Source of the DNA: Patescibacteria group bacterium UBA2023
Lineage (GTDB): Bacteria > Patescibacteriota > Gracilibacteria > BD1-5 > UBA2023
DNA: 30,566 nucleotides
Assembly: GCA_002335145.1 (NCBI GenBank)
Contig: DDBV01000037.1
Location: 1-30,566, forward strand
Direction of reading: 5' to 3'
Within the stretch, counting starts at the first letter, position 1, and each line of letters opens with the position of its first letter. A program made the translations under genes and the position numbers. This document shows, piece by piece, positions 8,017-19,219 of the stretch. The notes beneath the pieces were generated by a model. That model was given only the letters and a program-made list of their open reading frames with translations, did no database searches and was not told the DNA's origin.

Positions 8017-9359
8017 TGGGATTCGAGTTGACGGACCGCTTCGATGAAGCGGTCTCATTTTTCTTCGAAATTTCGCCAAATCGAATAGCTTGGCGCGGCC
8101 GCAGAGAGCAGGCACGCCCCAGAATTTGTTTCCGCCGCCCACCGTACCGCTTCTTCCATGCTGCGTGTTTCAAGCGTCTCCACATCTTCGGGGAGATGCT
8201 TTTTTATTGCCGTGCCCGCATCAGGAAAGAGAACGCATCGGCGTACGCCGAGATCTCGCACCGCCTCACCGAGTGCACGGTAGTCGTATCCGCGGTCGAG
8301 TCCGCCAAGAAGCATGGTCCCTATGTGTCGTCCGGACTCCGAGAGTGTCCGCATGCTCGCGATAGCGGATTCCGGGGTCGGGGAATGTGCATCGTCCCAG
8401 AATTCCACTCCCCGAACGGTATCCACATACCGCAAGCGGTAAGGGAGTCCTTCGAATGACTCGAACGTCTTGCGGACCGAGTCCAGAGGTATGCCGATGC
8501 GGTCGGCAATAGCGATGATACTCGCGAAGTTCTCGAAGACGTGCGATCAAATGATTTTCATGCGCTCGCTTGAGAAGAGCTCCTTGCCATCGCGCATCCA
8601 GCATCCGTCCGAATATCCGTATCGTCCGCCCGCACCGAATACTTCATGACTCGGGAGTTCACCGTAGAGTTGCGCGTATTTCTGCAGGTATCCGCATTGG
8701 GCTACCTGCGCACTCACGAACGCGTGGTCACTCCCGCGGATCACGCGCAATTTCGCAGCTACGTATGCCTCCATGCTCCCGTGCCAGTCGAGGTGGTCTG
8801 GGAAAATATTGGTGAGAATGCTTATGAAATTGCGTTTTTCTAGGCGGTCGAGCATGTAACTTGAGAGCTCGATGACGGCGTAATCCGGAGGATTGCTCGG
8901 ATCGTAGGCCGGCAGGGGAGGTGTGCCGATATTCCCGAGAAGCGGACATGAATACCCCGCATCCGCGATCACGCGCGCAAGCAGTGTGGCGAGTGTCGAT
9001 TTGCCGCGAGTACCGGATACGACAATCACCCGATCAGGATCGAGATCGAAAAAAAGCTGGGCGAGCGTCGTACTCCGGTCGTAGTCCTCGGAAGTCGGGA
9101 GCGTGTGCGGAGGAATGCCGGGACTCTTGAGGAGCGTATCGTATCAACTGAGATTCAAGAATGCGTTGATGCCCCCAACGAAACCGATCCGTGCATCGAG
9201 ATTCTCCGGACGATTCGGGAGTCCGGTATCGAGAACCGTAAGGGATTCCGGTTTTATACCGAGGTGTTCTGTTGCGTACTCGATAGCCGCCCGCCCCTCC
9301 CGTCCGTAGCCGAGTATCGCGATGGAGTGTGAGTTTTGCAGTTTCCGCGTCTGGTCCAT
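8013..9359 (-). CDS. murD: UDP-N-acetylmuramoylalanine-D-glutamate ligase (three UGA glycines)
   Basis: Adds D-glutamate to UDP-MurNAc-L-Ala in peptidoglycan precursor synthesis. 448 residues, normal for MurD. The N-terminal Rossmann loop is SIAILGYGREG. KSPGIPP comes near residue 80, the ATP loop SGTRGKST at 115-122 (Lys120), NIFPDHLDWHGSMEAY in the middle domain, and FWDDAHSPTPESAIAS in the C-terminal ligase domain. TGA glycines are residues 72, 271 and 435; reading through them joins the three Mur domains into one gene. The start lies just before the Rossmann strand. The TAG stop overlaps that of the M23-SLH gene. Confidence 0.95.
8034..8062 (+). terminator. Terminator of the M23-SLH gene inside murD
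   Basis: A perfect 9-bp stem GACCGCTTC/GAAGCGGTC with a 3-base loop, then TCATTTTT on the plus strand, beginning 18 bases after the peptidase stop. It is also coding sequence for the last residues of MurD on the other strand. Confidence 0.8.
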
Positions 9360-9362
9360 GGC

Positions 9363-9390
9363 TTGTTTTTCGGATTTTCGGCAGTATACT
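9363..9390 (+). promoter_or_regulatory. Promoter of the NIF3 operon
   Basis: TTGTTT, 16-base spacer, TATACT, with 27 bases to the ATG at 9418. The palindromic GTATAC could also serve as the -10 box of the divergent murD gene. Confidence 0.6.
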
Positions 9391-9417
9391 CGGTTTGTAC
9401 TTTTTCGCCATGCGACC

Positions 9418-10200
9418 ATGAAGAAATCCGAATTGATCCGCTATCTCGATGAATATCTCGACATCCGCTGAATCAAAGATGATTCGAAAAACGGGCTCCA
9501 AATCGACAATGATCGCAATGACGTAGTTCGGGTAGGGGTAGCCGTGGACGCGGCATCGTATACTGCCGACATGGCGCGAGATCTCGGGGTAGATTTCCTG
9601 TTCGTCCATCACGGCATGTTTTGGGGACATGAGTCCGTACTCACGGGGCTTCACTATCGCCGCGTCCGCAGCTTCCTCGATGCAGGGATCGCGCTCTACG
9701 CTTGTCATCTCCCGCTCGATAGGCATCCCGAGTCCGGCAACAATATCGCACTCATGCGAGCCCTCCTTATAGCCCTCGGACGAGAGGATGAGTCCGCTAA
9801 TATCGAACCGTTCGGCCAGTACTACGGGAGCGTGATCGGTTTCGGAATCAAGTTTTCCCGTCCCGTTACGACCGATGCGTTCGTCGAGGCGATCATGGAG
9901 ATTGGCATCGTCCCCGACCTCTACAATTTCGAAGGCAAGGAAACGATCGGTTCGGTATCCGTGGTGACCGGAGGAGCCGGGAGTCAGATACTCGAGGCTC
10001 ATGATGAATGATACGATGCTTATATCACGGGAGAGGCTGTGCATTATCAGATTATTTCGGCGCGCGAGGCGGGACAGGCATTCGTGCTCGGTGGCCACTA
10101 CGAGACCGAGACGTTTGGGCCGATCGCCGTGGGCGAGCATCTGCGTGAGAGATTCGGTCTCGATGTTGTCTATGTCGATACATCCTCGTCAGCTGAATAA
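9418..10200 (+). CDS. NIF3/YbgI-like dinuclear metal protein (two UGA glycines)
   Basis: A member of the NIF3 family (GTP cyclohydrolase I type 2-like, dinuclear metal centre hexamers) whose cellular role is poorly defined. 260 residues. Ligands visible: HHGMFWG near residue 64, CHLPLDRHPE near residue 100, YITGEAVHY near residue 202 and GGHYETETFG near residue 225. Residues 18 and 198 are TGA; the second lies directly before YDAYITGE, and without read-through the C-terminal metal ligands would be lost. The TAA stop overlaps the next ATG as TAATG, so translation is probably coupled. Confidence 0.93.
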
Positions 10201-10568
10201 TGCGCGTATACGTCTGCCACTCCAAGGATCTCGATTACCGCGAGACACTGTATCGGCCCGTACGTGAACGATTTGCCGATTCCCGGCATGAGATCATTTT
10301 TCCCTACGAGTTGTGTGATATTCCGAAAGACTCACTCGGAGTCATTCGGTCATGCGATCTCATGGTGGCGGAGGTTTCGTTTCCCTCCACGGGACTCGGG
10401 ATCGAGATCGGGTGGGCTCATATGCTCGACAAGCCGATCGTCTGCATCCATGCCGAGGGCACGAAGATCTCTGGATCCCTGCGAATTGTGACGGATCGGA
10501 TCCACGAATACCGGGATGAAAAATCTCTCGTGGATCTCTTTGAACGACTCCTGTTCTCCGTTGCCTAG
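10200..10568 (+). CDS. Nucleoside 2-deoxyribosyltransferase-like protein
   Basis: A 122-residue Rossmann-like protein. The N-terminal strand MRVYVCHSKD and the segment CDLMVAEVSFPSTGLGIEIG (near residue 52) match the nucleoside 2-deoxyribosyltransferase family, where the glutamate in AEVS and the PSTG loop form the active site. Substrate unknown; nucleotide salvage or house-cleaning is likely. The start overlaps the NIF3 stop by one base, so the two are an operon. No TGA codon; stop TAG. Confidence 0.8.
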   Translation: MRVYVCHSKDLDYRETLYRPVRERFADSRHEIIFPYELCDIPKDSLGVIRSCDLMVAEVSFPSTGLGIEIGWAHMLDKPIVCIHAEGTKISGSLRIVTDRIHEYRDEKSLVDLFERLLFSVA

Positions 10569-10588
10569 GGTCCGGGCGATTCGGTCAC

Positions 10589-10611
10589 AAAAAAGCCGGG
10601 ATTGCTCCCGG
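10589..10611 (-). terminator. Terminator between ndt-like gene and small RNA
   Basis: Stem CCGGGA/TCCCGG with loop TTGC and six T on the minus strand. On the plus strand the T run is poorer, but it could still end the NIF3 operon. Confidence 0.7.
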
Positions 10612-10740
10612 GAAAACCTTTTGTCAGAGATTTTGCTTTTTCATTTTTAGTGCCACTGCATCACTCGCATAAGAATGAGGGTAAGAATATGGCTTGGCCC
10701 GAGGCCGTGCCGGTGGGATATTTGATCTCCCCGGTGGCAC
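10589..10740 (-). ncRNA. Candidate structured small RNA
   Basis: About 150 bases between a strong minus-strand promoter and a rho-independent terminator. The first transcribed bases GTGCCAC (10740-10734) pair perfectly with GTGGCAC (10656-10650), closing a domain of about 90 bases that contains further GC-rich stems. The 3' end is stem CCGGGA/TCCCGG (10596-10611) followed by six T on the minus strand. No open frame is evident and I do not recognise the family. It lacks the SRP RNA tetraloop motif and looks too short for 6S RNA or RNase P RNA. Confidence 0.55.
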
Positions 10741-10744
10741 GTTG

Positions 10745-10774
10745 ATATTAAGCAACACTATTTTGTTTTGTCAA
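10745..10774 (-). promoter_or_regulatory. Promoter of the candidate small RNA
   Basis: Perfect TTGACA, 18-base spacer, TAATAT. The expected start falls at about 10738-10740, where the terminal stem begins. Confidence 0.65.
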
Positions 10775-10981
10775 AGAAAATAGTAAGAGCCAGTATTGAG
10801 GAAACACTCGGTATCACCTCTGCGAAGCCAGAAAAAAAGTTATCCCAAAATTTACCCCGTATAAATAAATTGTTCGGTACGAAGTGGCAACATGGCAGAA
10901 TGAAGCCATAATATCTGGATTTCGCGTCTATTCGTGGCTGGCGGGTTTTCGGGAGGGTTGCCGATTCTTGCGCCCAAGAAG

Positions 10982-11010
10982 TTGTCATGGCACAAAAAGT
11001 GCGGTATTCT
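10982..11010 (+). promoter_or_regulatory. Promoter of the CHAT operon
   Basis: TTGTCA, 17-base spacer, TATTCT. It excludes the ATG at 11012 and points to a start at 11033 or 11042. Confidence 0.6.
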
Positions 11011-11032
11011 GATGAGAGAGAACTGCTCTTTC

Positions 11033-13519
11033 ATGGGACATATGTCTTTCTTCGATTCCTTCTCGTCCCGGCATGTGGTCCTTTGCTGTCTCGCCGCATT
11101 GTTATTCTGCGGGTGGTCGGGCTTCGTATATGCCGAGGAGTCCCGCTCAGTCGTCCAGTCAGATCCGTCTGTGGTCTCGGATCGGATCCATTTTTCCGTG
11201 GATATGCCGTCCGATCGAATTGTGCGCTTCTCCTGGAGCGCGCAAGACTCTCGGTTAGTGCGCGATGCCGCATGGTTCAAGCTCATCTATGCCGATGAGT
11301 ACGATGTCTGAATGACCTATCAGGGTGAAAATCTCCTGTGGTACTATGATAATTCTGAGAGAAATGCCCCCTGATCGGTGTCGTACGATGCGGATCGACA
11401 GGCGTTTTCTCTCGGGTCCGAGGGGGATGCTTCCGTCCTCGCGCGAGCGGATTCCTGGCCTCGTTTCGCTCGCCTCTGTATCGTAATGGATAACAGCCGG
11501 GTCGTATGCAGCGAGGAAATTGTTGATCTGTCCGGCTTCGGAAAACGACTCTTTCCGGAGAAATCCGCTCTCCTCTCGGACTCCGCGCTCCAATCGCTCG
11601 CTCCGGATCTCCTGCGCAATAAGCCAGAAGTCGTGGTCTCGTACCTCAACTCGCAAGCAGACCTTTCGAAAGCGATCGAGCGGATTGCTGTGCTACGTCG
11701 GGAGTACGATGAACGTATGACCCCTTCCCAGAAATTCCTCCTGTCATCGCTCGAATCGAAGCTCGATCGGAAGCGTTCAGGTATCGAATTCATCGAGGGA
11801 GTCGATCTCGCATCCGAGAAATCCCTCCTCGCGAAGGCACTCGCACGCGAAGATCTCTCTGACTCCGAGCGAGTTGCATGGCTCGAGCGCATTAATAATA
11901 TCTCATACACGCTCGATGATCTCGAGGCGGTTTGATATGTGTCTGATAGGGCCTCGTCATTGCGAGTGTTCGTAGATGATACGAGGAGACGAATCAATGA
12001 ATATACGCTCGGTGTCAAAGTGACCAAATCACCGGATACGCCGAGTTGGACGGGGGTTGTCTCACAGACGCCAAACACGAAGAGAAACACAAAGAATCTC
12101 ACCGCCTCGGGAAAAACGGACGAATCCTCGCAAGCCCCTCAGTCTTCGGAATCTCTTGAGTCCGTTGATTTGCAGGAGCGTGGCAACGAGATCGAGTGAT
12201 CCGGTTTGCTCGCTACCGCTGATATCGGGTCATCCAAACCACAGGTACTCGCCGATACGAGAGCGTCTTCCTCGTTCGAATCTCTCGATCCAGCTCTTCT
12301 TGTCGCTATCTTTGTCGCGATTCTCGGTATGACAGGAATCATCTGGATGATTCGCCGGTCACCTCGCATGAGGGCATCTGCCGTACGTGACGCTCGTACG
12401 GAATCCTCGGACGACCAACGAAAAAATACCGATGTCTTGCGAATATTTCGCACCGGGAATGAATACCGGATCGAATACCGAGACCTCTATGAACGCTCTA
12501 TAAAGGTCCTTGAGGAGAATCGTAAGGCGGTGATCGAAGGAATTCGGGCTTTCGTCTCGTCCGTGAATCGTCTTGCCATCGTGCGCGGCACGGCACTTGA
12601 TGAGCTTGCGAGCCTTCCGTTGTCCGTTCCGGATCTCAAAACCTCAGGCAATACCATCTACCGACTCTTCCTCTCCGAGCGCATACGCGAGGCACTCTCA
12701 TCGCGATCCGGAGATCTCGTGATCCGTACCGATGAGCAGGAGATTCCGTGGGAGATCATGCACGATGGTACGAAATTTCTCGCGCTTTCCTATCCCATAG
12801 CAAGAGGGTTGCTGGTATCTGGCGAGATTCGTGTCAATCCTGTCAAGACACACAGAAAACCTCGAATACTCTTTATCGTGAATCCAACGGGAGATCTTCC
12901 GGGGACGGAGCGAGAGGTCGAGACAATTATTGCTGCCATGCGGAGTGTTGCGGATATGACGGTAGTACGATGAGAGGATGCCAGTATTCCGAATCTCGTA
13001 CCGCTACTCGGGCAGGCATGGGATGTGATTCATTATGCTGGACATGCCGTGCACGACCGTGATACGCCCGATGAGAGCGGTCTCGTGCTCGCCTCCGGAC
13101 AGCTGCTCTCTGTGACTGAAATCAAGCGGTCACTCGGAGGGAATCCACTGATTTTCCTCAATGCCTGTTCATCTGGCGCGCTCTCCGACACTGTCGTCGA
13201 AGTGCCTTCTTCGGATCGCATTTTCGATGCCGATCCGCTCGGATCCGTGGGGATCGCCACGGGATTCGTAGTCGGAGGGGCCAAGGGTGTCATTTCCACC
13301 ATGTGGCCAGTCAATGATGTGTCTGCGAGCGATTTTGCCGGACGCTTCTACTCACACCTACTTGCCGGAGACACGATTGGATCATCGCTCGTGGAGTCGA
13401 AAAAGTACCTCCGTTCGCGTCATCCGCAGGATATATCATGGGCTGCGTTCATTTACTACGGCTCTCCGGATGAGCATCTCGATGGACTTCCGGCTCAGAG
13501 TGCGGACATGACCGAATAA
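11033..13519 (+). CDS. Membrane-spanning CHAT-family cysteine protease (five UGA glycines)
   Basis: 828 residues. Residues 1-34 are a signal peptide with a hydrophobic core and a VYA cleavage-like site. Residues 35 to about 415 would lie outside: a beta-rich start, then charged helices and a Ser/Thr-rich stalk. A clear membrane span is at 421-440, followed by RR. The intracellular part ends in a caspase-like CHAT domain: strand RILFIVNPTGDLPGTEREV near residue 600, His671 in HYAGHAVHD, and Cys712 in FLNACSSG. TGA glycines are residues 93, 114, 301, 389 and 647; reading through them joins pieces that are meaningless alone. CHAT proteases include separase-like enzymes and the TPR-CHAT protease of type III-E CRISPR. 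First gene of an operon; target unknown. A start at 11042 is also possible. Confidence 0.88.
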
Positions 13520-13532
13520 CTCCCAGACTCCC

Positions 13533-13886
13533 ATGTTATCGCAGATTCAGGAATCCCGCTTGCTTCTCGCTTCGGTCTCGCGCGCACTCCAGGACGGGTT
13601 GTTTGATCCGGTCGAGCACGATAACATCGTGGCATTGCTTCTGGAGGTCTGGCGGACATCGGGCCGATCGGATGCGCTTGCTCTCTCCAACGCGCTTGCG
13701 TCTCTGCGTGCCGGTCTGGAGACCGCACTGATTCCGATCGAATACTCGGACTCGGTGACGCGGGATATGGACCTCTCCGGTACCGATGAGACCGAAGCCG
13801 AAATTTGCAACTCCATTACTCTTATGTCCGCGATTGTCCTCGACCAGATAAAGCACACCCATGCACTTACCGATACCGATTCGTAA
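13533..13886 (+). CDS. Small helical protein in the CHAT operon
   Basis: 117 residues with no recognised domain. The first 65 residues look like two or three amphipathic helices (QESRLLLASVSRALQDGLF, IVALLLEVWRT); the end is acidic and polar. No signal peptide or membrane span, so probably cytosolic. It starts 13 bases after the CHAT gene, and its last 26 bases overlap the next gene in another frame, which argues for co-translation. No TGA codon; stop TAA. It might be an adaptor, inhibitor or substrate of the protease, by position only. Confidence 0.7.
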   Translation: MLSQIQESRLLLASVSRALQDGLFDPVEHDNIVALLLEVWRTSGRSDALALSNALASLRAGLETALIPIEYSDSVTRDMDLSGTDETEAEICNSITLMSAIVLDQIKHTHALTDTDS

Positions 13887-15018
13887 TCCTGCCTACGTTC
13901 GAGTCTTCCCGGTCCTGCGAGATCCGAGCGTTTCGCGGACGACCGATGATATTTCGGTCGTTCACGCTGCACTCGACGGACGGTTTTCACGACGAGATGA
14001 AGCATCTTGGATTCCGACTCCGGGGCAGATACTCCGTTTTCGGATGAAGCGTTTTTTCGATGTAGACCTCTTTGAGTACTCCGTCACGGTTGAATCGTCC
14101 GACTCGACCGTGGATGGCTCATGATTCGTGGAATCGTCCAGGCAGATTCTTGGGTCGATTCCGGATCTTCCATCCGGAGGCATGGCTCTCCCGACCGATG
14201 ATGTACTGCTCACGGTGACGGACTGTTCGGCTAATATGCGCTATTTCGACCACATCGCCTACGGACTCGCGCATAAACGTCTCGACCGGACACACGTTGT
14301 TTTTTCTCTTGAGGAGGATGAAGAGTACCTCACCAACGCTCTTAAGAATATCGAACACATTATCGTATACTCCCGCAAGATCGCCCGATTTCACGAGCAT
14401 TTTCTCTGAGGGGTCTACCCAGAATCACTCGTCATGCATGAGCAGATCGTACGTGAATGCGAACGCCTCTTGGCTGATGAGTCTCGCCGGAGTCTTGGAG
14501 ATGATGTTCTCGCGAAGCTCAACCGGGAAGTCTCGCGATTCGATTCTCTCAATTTCTCTCTCGCCTACGACATTGAGTCGATAGAAGGCAATGTGGAGAA
14601 TCTGGAATCGCGCATTGAAACGCTCGGTGCCACGGAGTCCCGGTACTTCGATAATTTTGTACGGAAGGCGAAGGCAACGCTCCGTTCCTACGAAAAAGCC
14701 GTCTCTAAGAATACCCTCGTGAAGGAAACCGTCCTCGAGAGCGCGCGCCGTGCCGCCGAACGTGAATCGGAACTGCGCCGCGCCCGGATCGATCGTGATC
14801 GGGTTGACCACATAAAAAACATTAAAGAGCTCCTCGGGGGATTTGCGGTCATTGAGGTATTTATCAACGGGATCGCACAGGCAGCGGTCATCTTCTCTTT
14901 TCCAGACTCAGTGCGTACCGCACTCGAAAGCACCGACCTTCTGAGAATGATCTTTTTGTCAATGTTTCTTGTCGGATATTTCGCGCGATTCTTGATCGTA
15001 CGGCGCAGGGGGTTCTAG
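13861..15018 (+). CDS. Unknown coiled-coil protein with two C-terminal membrane spans (two UGA glycines)
   Basis: 385 residues, family not recognised. Residues 1-180 form an alpha/beta region rich in aspartate and arginine. A long helical region follows, with a likely coiled coil near 233-282. Two hydrophobic segments at about 322-345 (FAVIEVFINGIAQAAVIFSF) and 359-380 (MIFLSMFLVGYFARFLIV) end just before a basic tail RRRGF. The layout, a cytosolic body then a helical stalk and a C-terminal hairpin in the membrane, recalls CorA-like or RMD1/DUF155-like proteins, but the GMN motif of CorA is absent. Residues 88 and 183 are TGA. It overlaps the previous gene by 26 bases. The TAG stop overlaps that of the 1,385-aa gene. 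Confidence 0.75.
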
Positions 15019-18000
15019 AGAAGCGTCGATCGCATTCCCGATGCATCGTTTCAGAGAAGCTTCTCTCGCAACGATCGGACAAACTTATTGGATTCCGCCG
15101 ATCTGGTATATCGGAATGTCAGCTCCACGAGTCCAGAGTGAGGGTTCATCGTGATAAGCGGTGTTTTGAGATGGTCGATCGTTGCCGTGGAAAGCTCAAG
15201 TGTTTTCGAGTCTATTGTTATGCGAAAGAGCGGATTTTTGGCGGCATCGAGCCCAGGGAGCGCGAGGAGTTCGTGGAAGATGGAATCGTGTGATGACGTG
15301 TGCTCGATAAGATCGTCACCGACGGTTCGAATGATCTCATCTACGGCATCGGGCGTGTAGTCTTTTTCCGGAGGGATTGCGGCGCGGATTGTCCTTTTTA
15401 TCAGCTCACCCCAATGGATTTTTCGTGCTGTTTCAGTTCAAATTCTGGAGTTTTTTCCAGGTGACGCCTGTGGATTGTCGAGGATCCTTTGCAGGGTTTG
15501 GTCCAGGTATTTGGTGACCATTTCCCCTTTTGCTGTTTCGTCTTTGCGACAGAGGTTTCTGAGAGCAGAGACGAGGTTCGCTCGAAGATCGGAGAGTATG
15601 TTTACCGCCACTGTCAGATCGCCCTGTGTCGCAAGAAACGGGCCGAGTCTTGAGATCGCATCTCTCGAAAGCTCGAAGACGACTCGCAATGAATCCGGAC
15701 CAAGAAACGAACAGACGCCTCTCATATTTTCTCACCCAGGGCCGCTCATGAGGACTCTCGGGGCGACCGTTTGTCCGCGGTTCCCGGTCGTTATTTGTGA
15801 TTGTGCCGTGAGCATGCCGTGTTCCGAATTGGACCCTTGGATACTCCGCTCATCGATGTAGACGACTCCCGCCGATCGTGCTGCCCGCATGGTTGTGAGA
15901 TAGTGCCGGGCAAAGGTGAGTGGTCCGGTAATCATAACGTCCACCTGTCATCATTGGCTCACATGGGAAATTGTTCCGATCAGTGGGACGGTATTCTCGA
16001 GGGCGGCGACTTCGTGTGCCGGTATCGTTGCGAGCGCGCTCCCCGAAATGATTCCATTTCTCACGAGGTGTGACAAGTATTCTCACTGCGGCACTACCTG
16101 GAGGAAAATTGTCGCACCGGGACGCAGGCAAGATGGGGGAGTGCGTGTTGATGTCTGGAAGTAGAGCGACTGAAAATAATGGGTAGACTCACTTCCAGGT
16201 TTTTTGAATTCCTGTGCTTCGCCAGCATCGGTGACAGCGAGATAGCAGGCACTCGCGGCCCGGGCGACAGAAGAAGCTCTATTCTCAGGAGTCTTGTTTT
16301 CATTGATTGAATCACCCGCAAGAGCTGATGCAATGCCCGTGTCCGGATCGATGACCCATCCGGCACAGGCATTCATCATGCCACTCCTCTTCCGTGGCAG
16401 GAGAGCCTCGATACATTTTTTCGCGAGCTTGGCTCCATCGAGGCCGTCTTGGAGATCGAGTATGGCATCGCAGAGACGTTCCATCGAGTCTTCCAGTCCT
16501 TCGGACTGAATAATGGAGCGGATCTGGGATGAGACGGTCGGCTCGTGAGCCACGAATATCACGACTCACGGATGAATCACGAGTGGCGTGATGCGCTGAT
16601 CTCGGGAAATTTCTTCGTTCTTTACCGCGGCCGAGAGTATCGCTGATGAGTCGGGCACCTCGGACGTCTTGAATGATTCAGGTTTGAGAATCGCCATATG
16701 GACGACTCAGCGGCCGTGGAATATTTTTTCGCCGATCATCGCAAAGACGCTCTTGGTGAGACGGGTTCTTAGATGGTTGATTACCGTTCATGTCGCCTTG
16801 GCGTGTTGGGCATCTTCCGTTTCGAGCAATTCATTCACGGTCGTGGCGATTTCCTTGGAGAGAGCGTTCGTGAGTGCTCTCGAACGCTCTCTCGACCCCA
16901 TCGTCATAACGATGCTCCTGATTCCTTTCACCAGTACGTCTTTTGCCGGACGAGTCTTCGTGAGCAGATCGGTGGGACTCTGGATGTCGAGCATTACGCT
17001 GATGCGCTGGAGCTCATCAGCCTCCATTGATGAGAGGACCGCTGAAAAATTCGGATGAAGGTAGAGAGCTCTTCGGAGACTCTCGAAGCATTCTTGTTTT
17101 AATTCCTTCGGAACAACGGAGTATTTCCGGTTGGTACAGAGATCTGCTCCGATGATGGCGGAGACTCGGGCAAGCTCGAGACAGATTCGTCCGAGAGAAT
17201 CCGATGAAGATCCAGCACTTGAGTTTGTTTTGGCAAACTGTGAAATCCGAGAGAGCGTACCAGAAAGTGTTTTTGATCCTCGGGGACTGCGAAAGTATGA
17301 TAGACGGAGTGCTTGCGTCACCTCGAAGAGTAGGAGGGATGCCTGGAGCGAAGTCCGCCGCGATCAGACTTCTTGAAGACGTCGCATGAGCGTATCAGCG
17401 AGCATCGAGAGTAGGTCGTCGGTGCGCTCTTCGGCAGGAAGAGTCCGGAAGAGTTGGTATGCGTTCTCTACGGTTTCGCGAAAAATGTCCGGATTTTCCG
17501 GTGGTACCTGTGCGAAATTCCGAATGAACTGGAGGCGTCGGGTTTGTGCGTTTTCCGCTGTCACCAGATCCACATCGTTGAGAGTATTCGGATCTCTCTC
17601 TTCCTGCATGAGCAGGATATTTGAGATTCCACTCTCGATGTCGCGCCGCACTGATGACTCAAGTCTCGATTCGTAGCGTGCGAGTATGAGTGGGAGATAG
17701 GAGAAATTGCAGAGAATACCGTAAGTTCTGCGTTTTTCTCTTTGCTCCAATGCGCGATTCTTGTCGGCATCGAGGGATGTGGTAGCGTGCCCAATGATAG
17801 CATCGATGAGATCTCCGGTCCGCATCTGTGACGGTCATCCGGAATTGTCCCAGGGGGCAGCCGCCGCACATTGTGCGTACCGCGGCTCCCGACTGGCGAG
17901 ATCATCGCAGAGCGCGATAATTTGGGAGAGATTTTGTTCCCCGAGTTCTATTCGCTTTGTGAAACGCTCTGTCTCGGCTGCGTAGATTTGGTGGTTCTCT

Positions 18001-19172
18001 TGCGTTTTTCCTCCGCCTTTATGTATTCTCTGCTCGAATAGGGAGGGGGCGGTGTTGATCTGGATCTTGCAGAGATTGTATTGGAGCCAGAGCATTCGGA
18101 GTCGCAAGACCGAAACGAGCATTCCATTCTGGCTCGATGCCCAAGGGGAATTTGCAGGGTAGAGCTTCTCGATATCCGAGACGATATCCAGTACATCGCG
18201 GACGCTCTTTTCTATTCGGTCTATGTGGTTGCGAAGCAGGAGAATGTACGGACGGTGTGCCGGCTCCTCGGCATATGGTTGCATCGACCAGTTCATCAGG
18301 TTGATATGCACACCGAAGCGGTCGACAATTCGGTCGGTCTTGATGAGGAACTTCGAGATGTCCGAAATCGTGGCCGCCCCTTTTGTACTGTTGATTTGCT
18401 CTTGAAATTCATTCTTGAGTACGTTCGCCGCAGTCCGGAAACCCGTCTCTATTTTTTCGAGTGCCACGCAGCTTTGTTTGTCGAGTCACTGGTTTTCCGG
18501 TCGCTTCGCCTCCTCTACGAGCTCCGCGATCTCGAGCGAGTCGTCTCCTGAGAGGAGACAGAATCCGAGTTCGAGGTGTCGGTTCCGGTGATTGTCATTG
18601 TTGCTCCCCATTCTATCGAGACTCGCCTTCAAGAAGTGGACGCCCTGTGTCTGGACATGATCTTCTTGGAGGTACCGGAGTATTGGTTCGGGTACTCGGG
18701 CTCCCTTGTGCCGGAAATACGTCCGATCGAGCCAGATAAAAAACGTGCCGTATATGAGTGTTTCACGTCGGTTTCGCGGAAGATCCGAAGCGATCACGGA
18801 TCTCATCCATGACCCTGGTTCGAACATGTCCGGGAGATTCGAAACGAAAGAGTGGATAGGCTCTTTCGGATCTTGCTGGAATGTAGGGTTCTGGAATGTT
18901 TCGGCGAGACTCGAAGCAATCGTGTATATCGCCATCACACCATTCTTGTTGATCCTAGGACTTCCCGTGCCTGCCGTCGTTTTTGCGATAATTGCATCGA
19001 TACTCCGGGTGCGATCTGGACTCGAAACCTCGGCATCGCGGAGAGCATGAATCACGGCGAGAAAGGCTTCATTTGATTCGAGCGGCGGAAGAATGGGGGA
19101 CGTATGTGCCGGCTTCGCATTCGGTACGGTCTGGCAGGGGTCTTCTCGCGTGGATAAAAGAGCGTCGCTCAT
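15015..19172 (-). CDS. Giant unknown protein, 1,385 aa (twelve UGA glycines)
   Basis: One continuous frame once TGA is read as glycine, with TGA at residues 229, 446, 603, 795, 822, 869, 1030, 1074, 1075, 1147, 1245 and 1374. No signal peptide or membrane span is seen, so it is probably cytosolic. Residues 1 to about 800 are almost all helical with many charged residues, like a scaffold. Residues about 820-1,160 are mixed alpha/beta; two stretches (VIHPGVVIFVAHEP and CLRPGATIFLQVVP) resemble each other and suggest a duplicated domain. I do not recognise the family; likeness to PP2C phosphatase cores is too weak to claim. ATG 19172 follows the previous gene's stop by 47 bases. The TAG stop overlaps that of the CHAT operon. 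Confidence 0.8.
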
Positions 19173-19219
19173 TGGAAATCTAGTAGGATTTTTCGTACGC
19201 GCTTTCGTGCAGGTTTTCC

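Larger units (their letters stand above)
10569..11032. other. Intergenic region, 464 bases
   Basis: Holds a terminator-like hairpin (10589-10611), a candidate minus-strand RNA (10589-10740) with its promoter (10745-10774), and the promoter of the CHAT operon (10982-11010). Between 10775 and 10981 I see only short hairpins such as ATGGC/GCCAT and no credible gene; a 76-codon minus-strand ORF there shows no protein-like features. Confidence 0.6.

Noticed and set aside
15732..16697. PP2C-type phosphatase domain in the giant protein
   Set aside because: Two segments vaguely resemble the strand before the SDG motif, but no metal-binding aspartates or DG motifs are present; not claimed.
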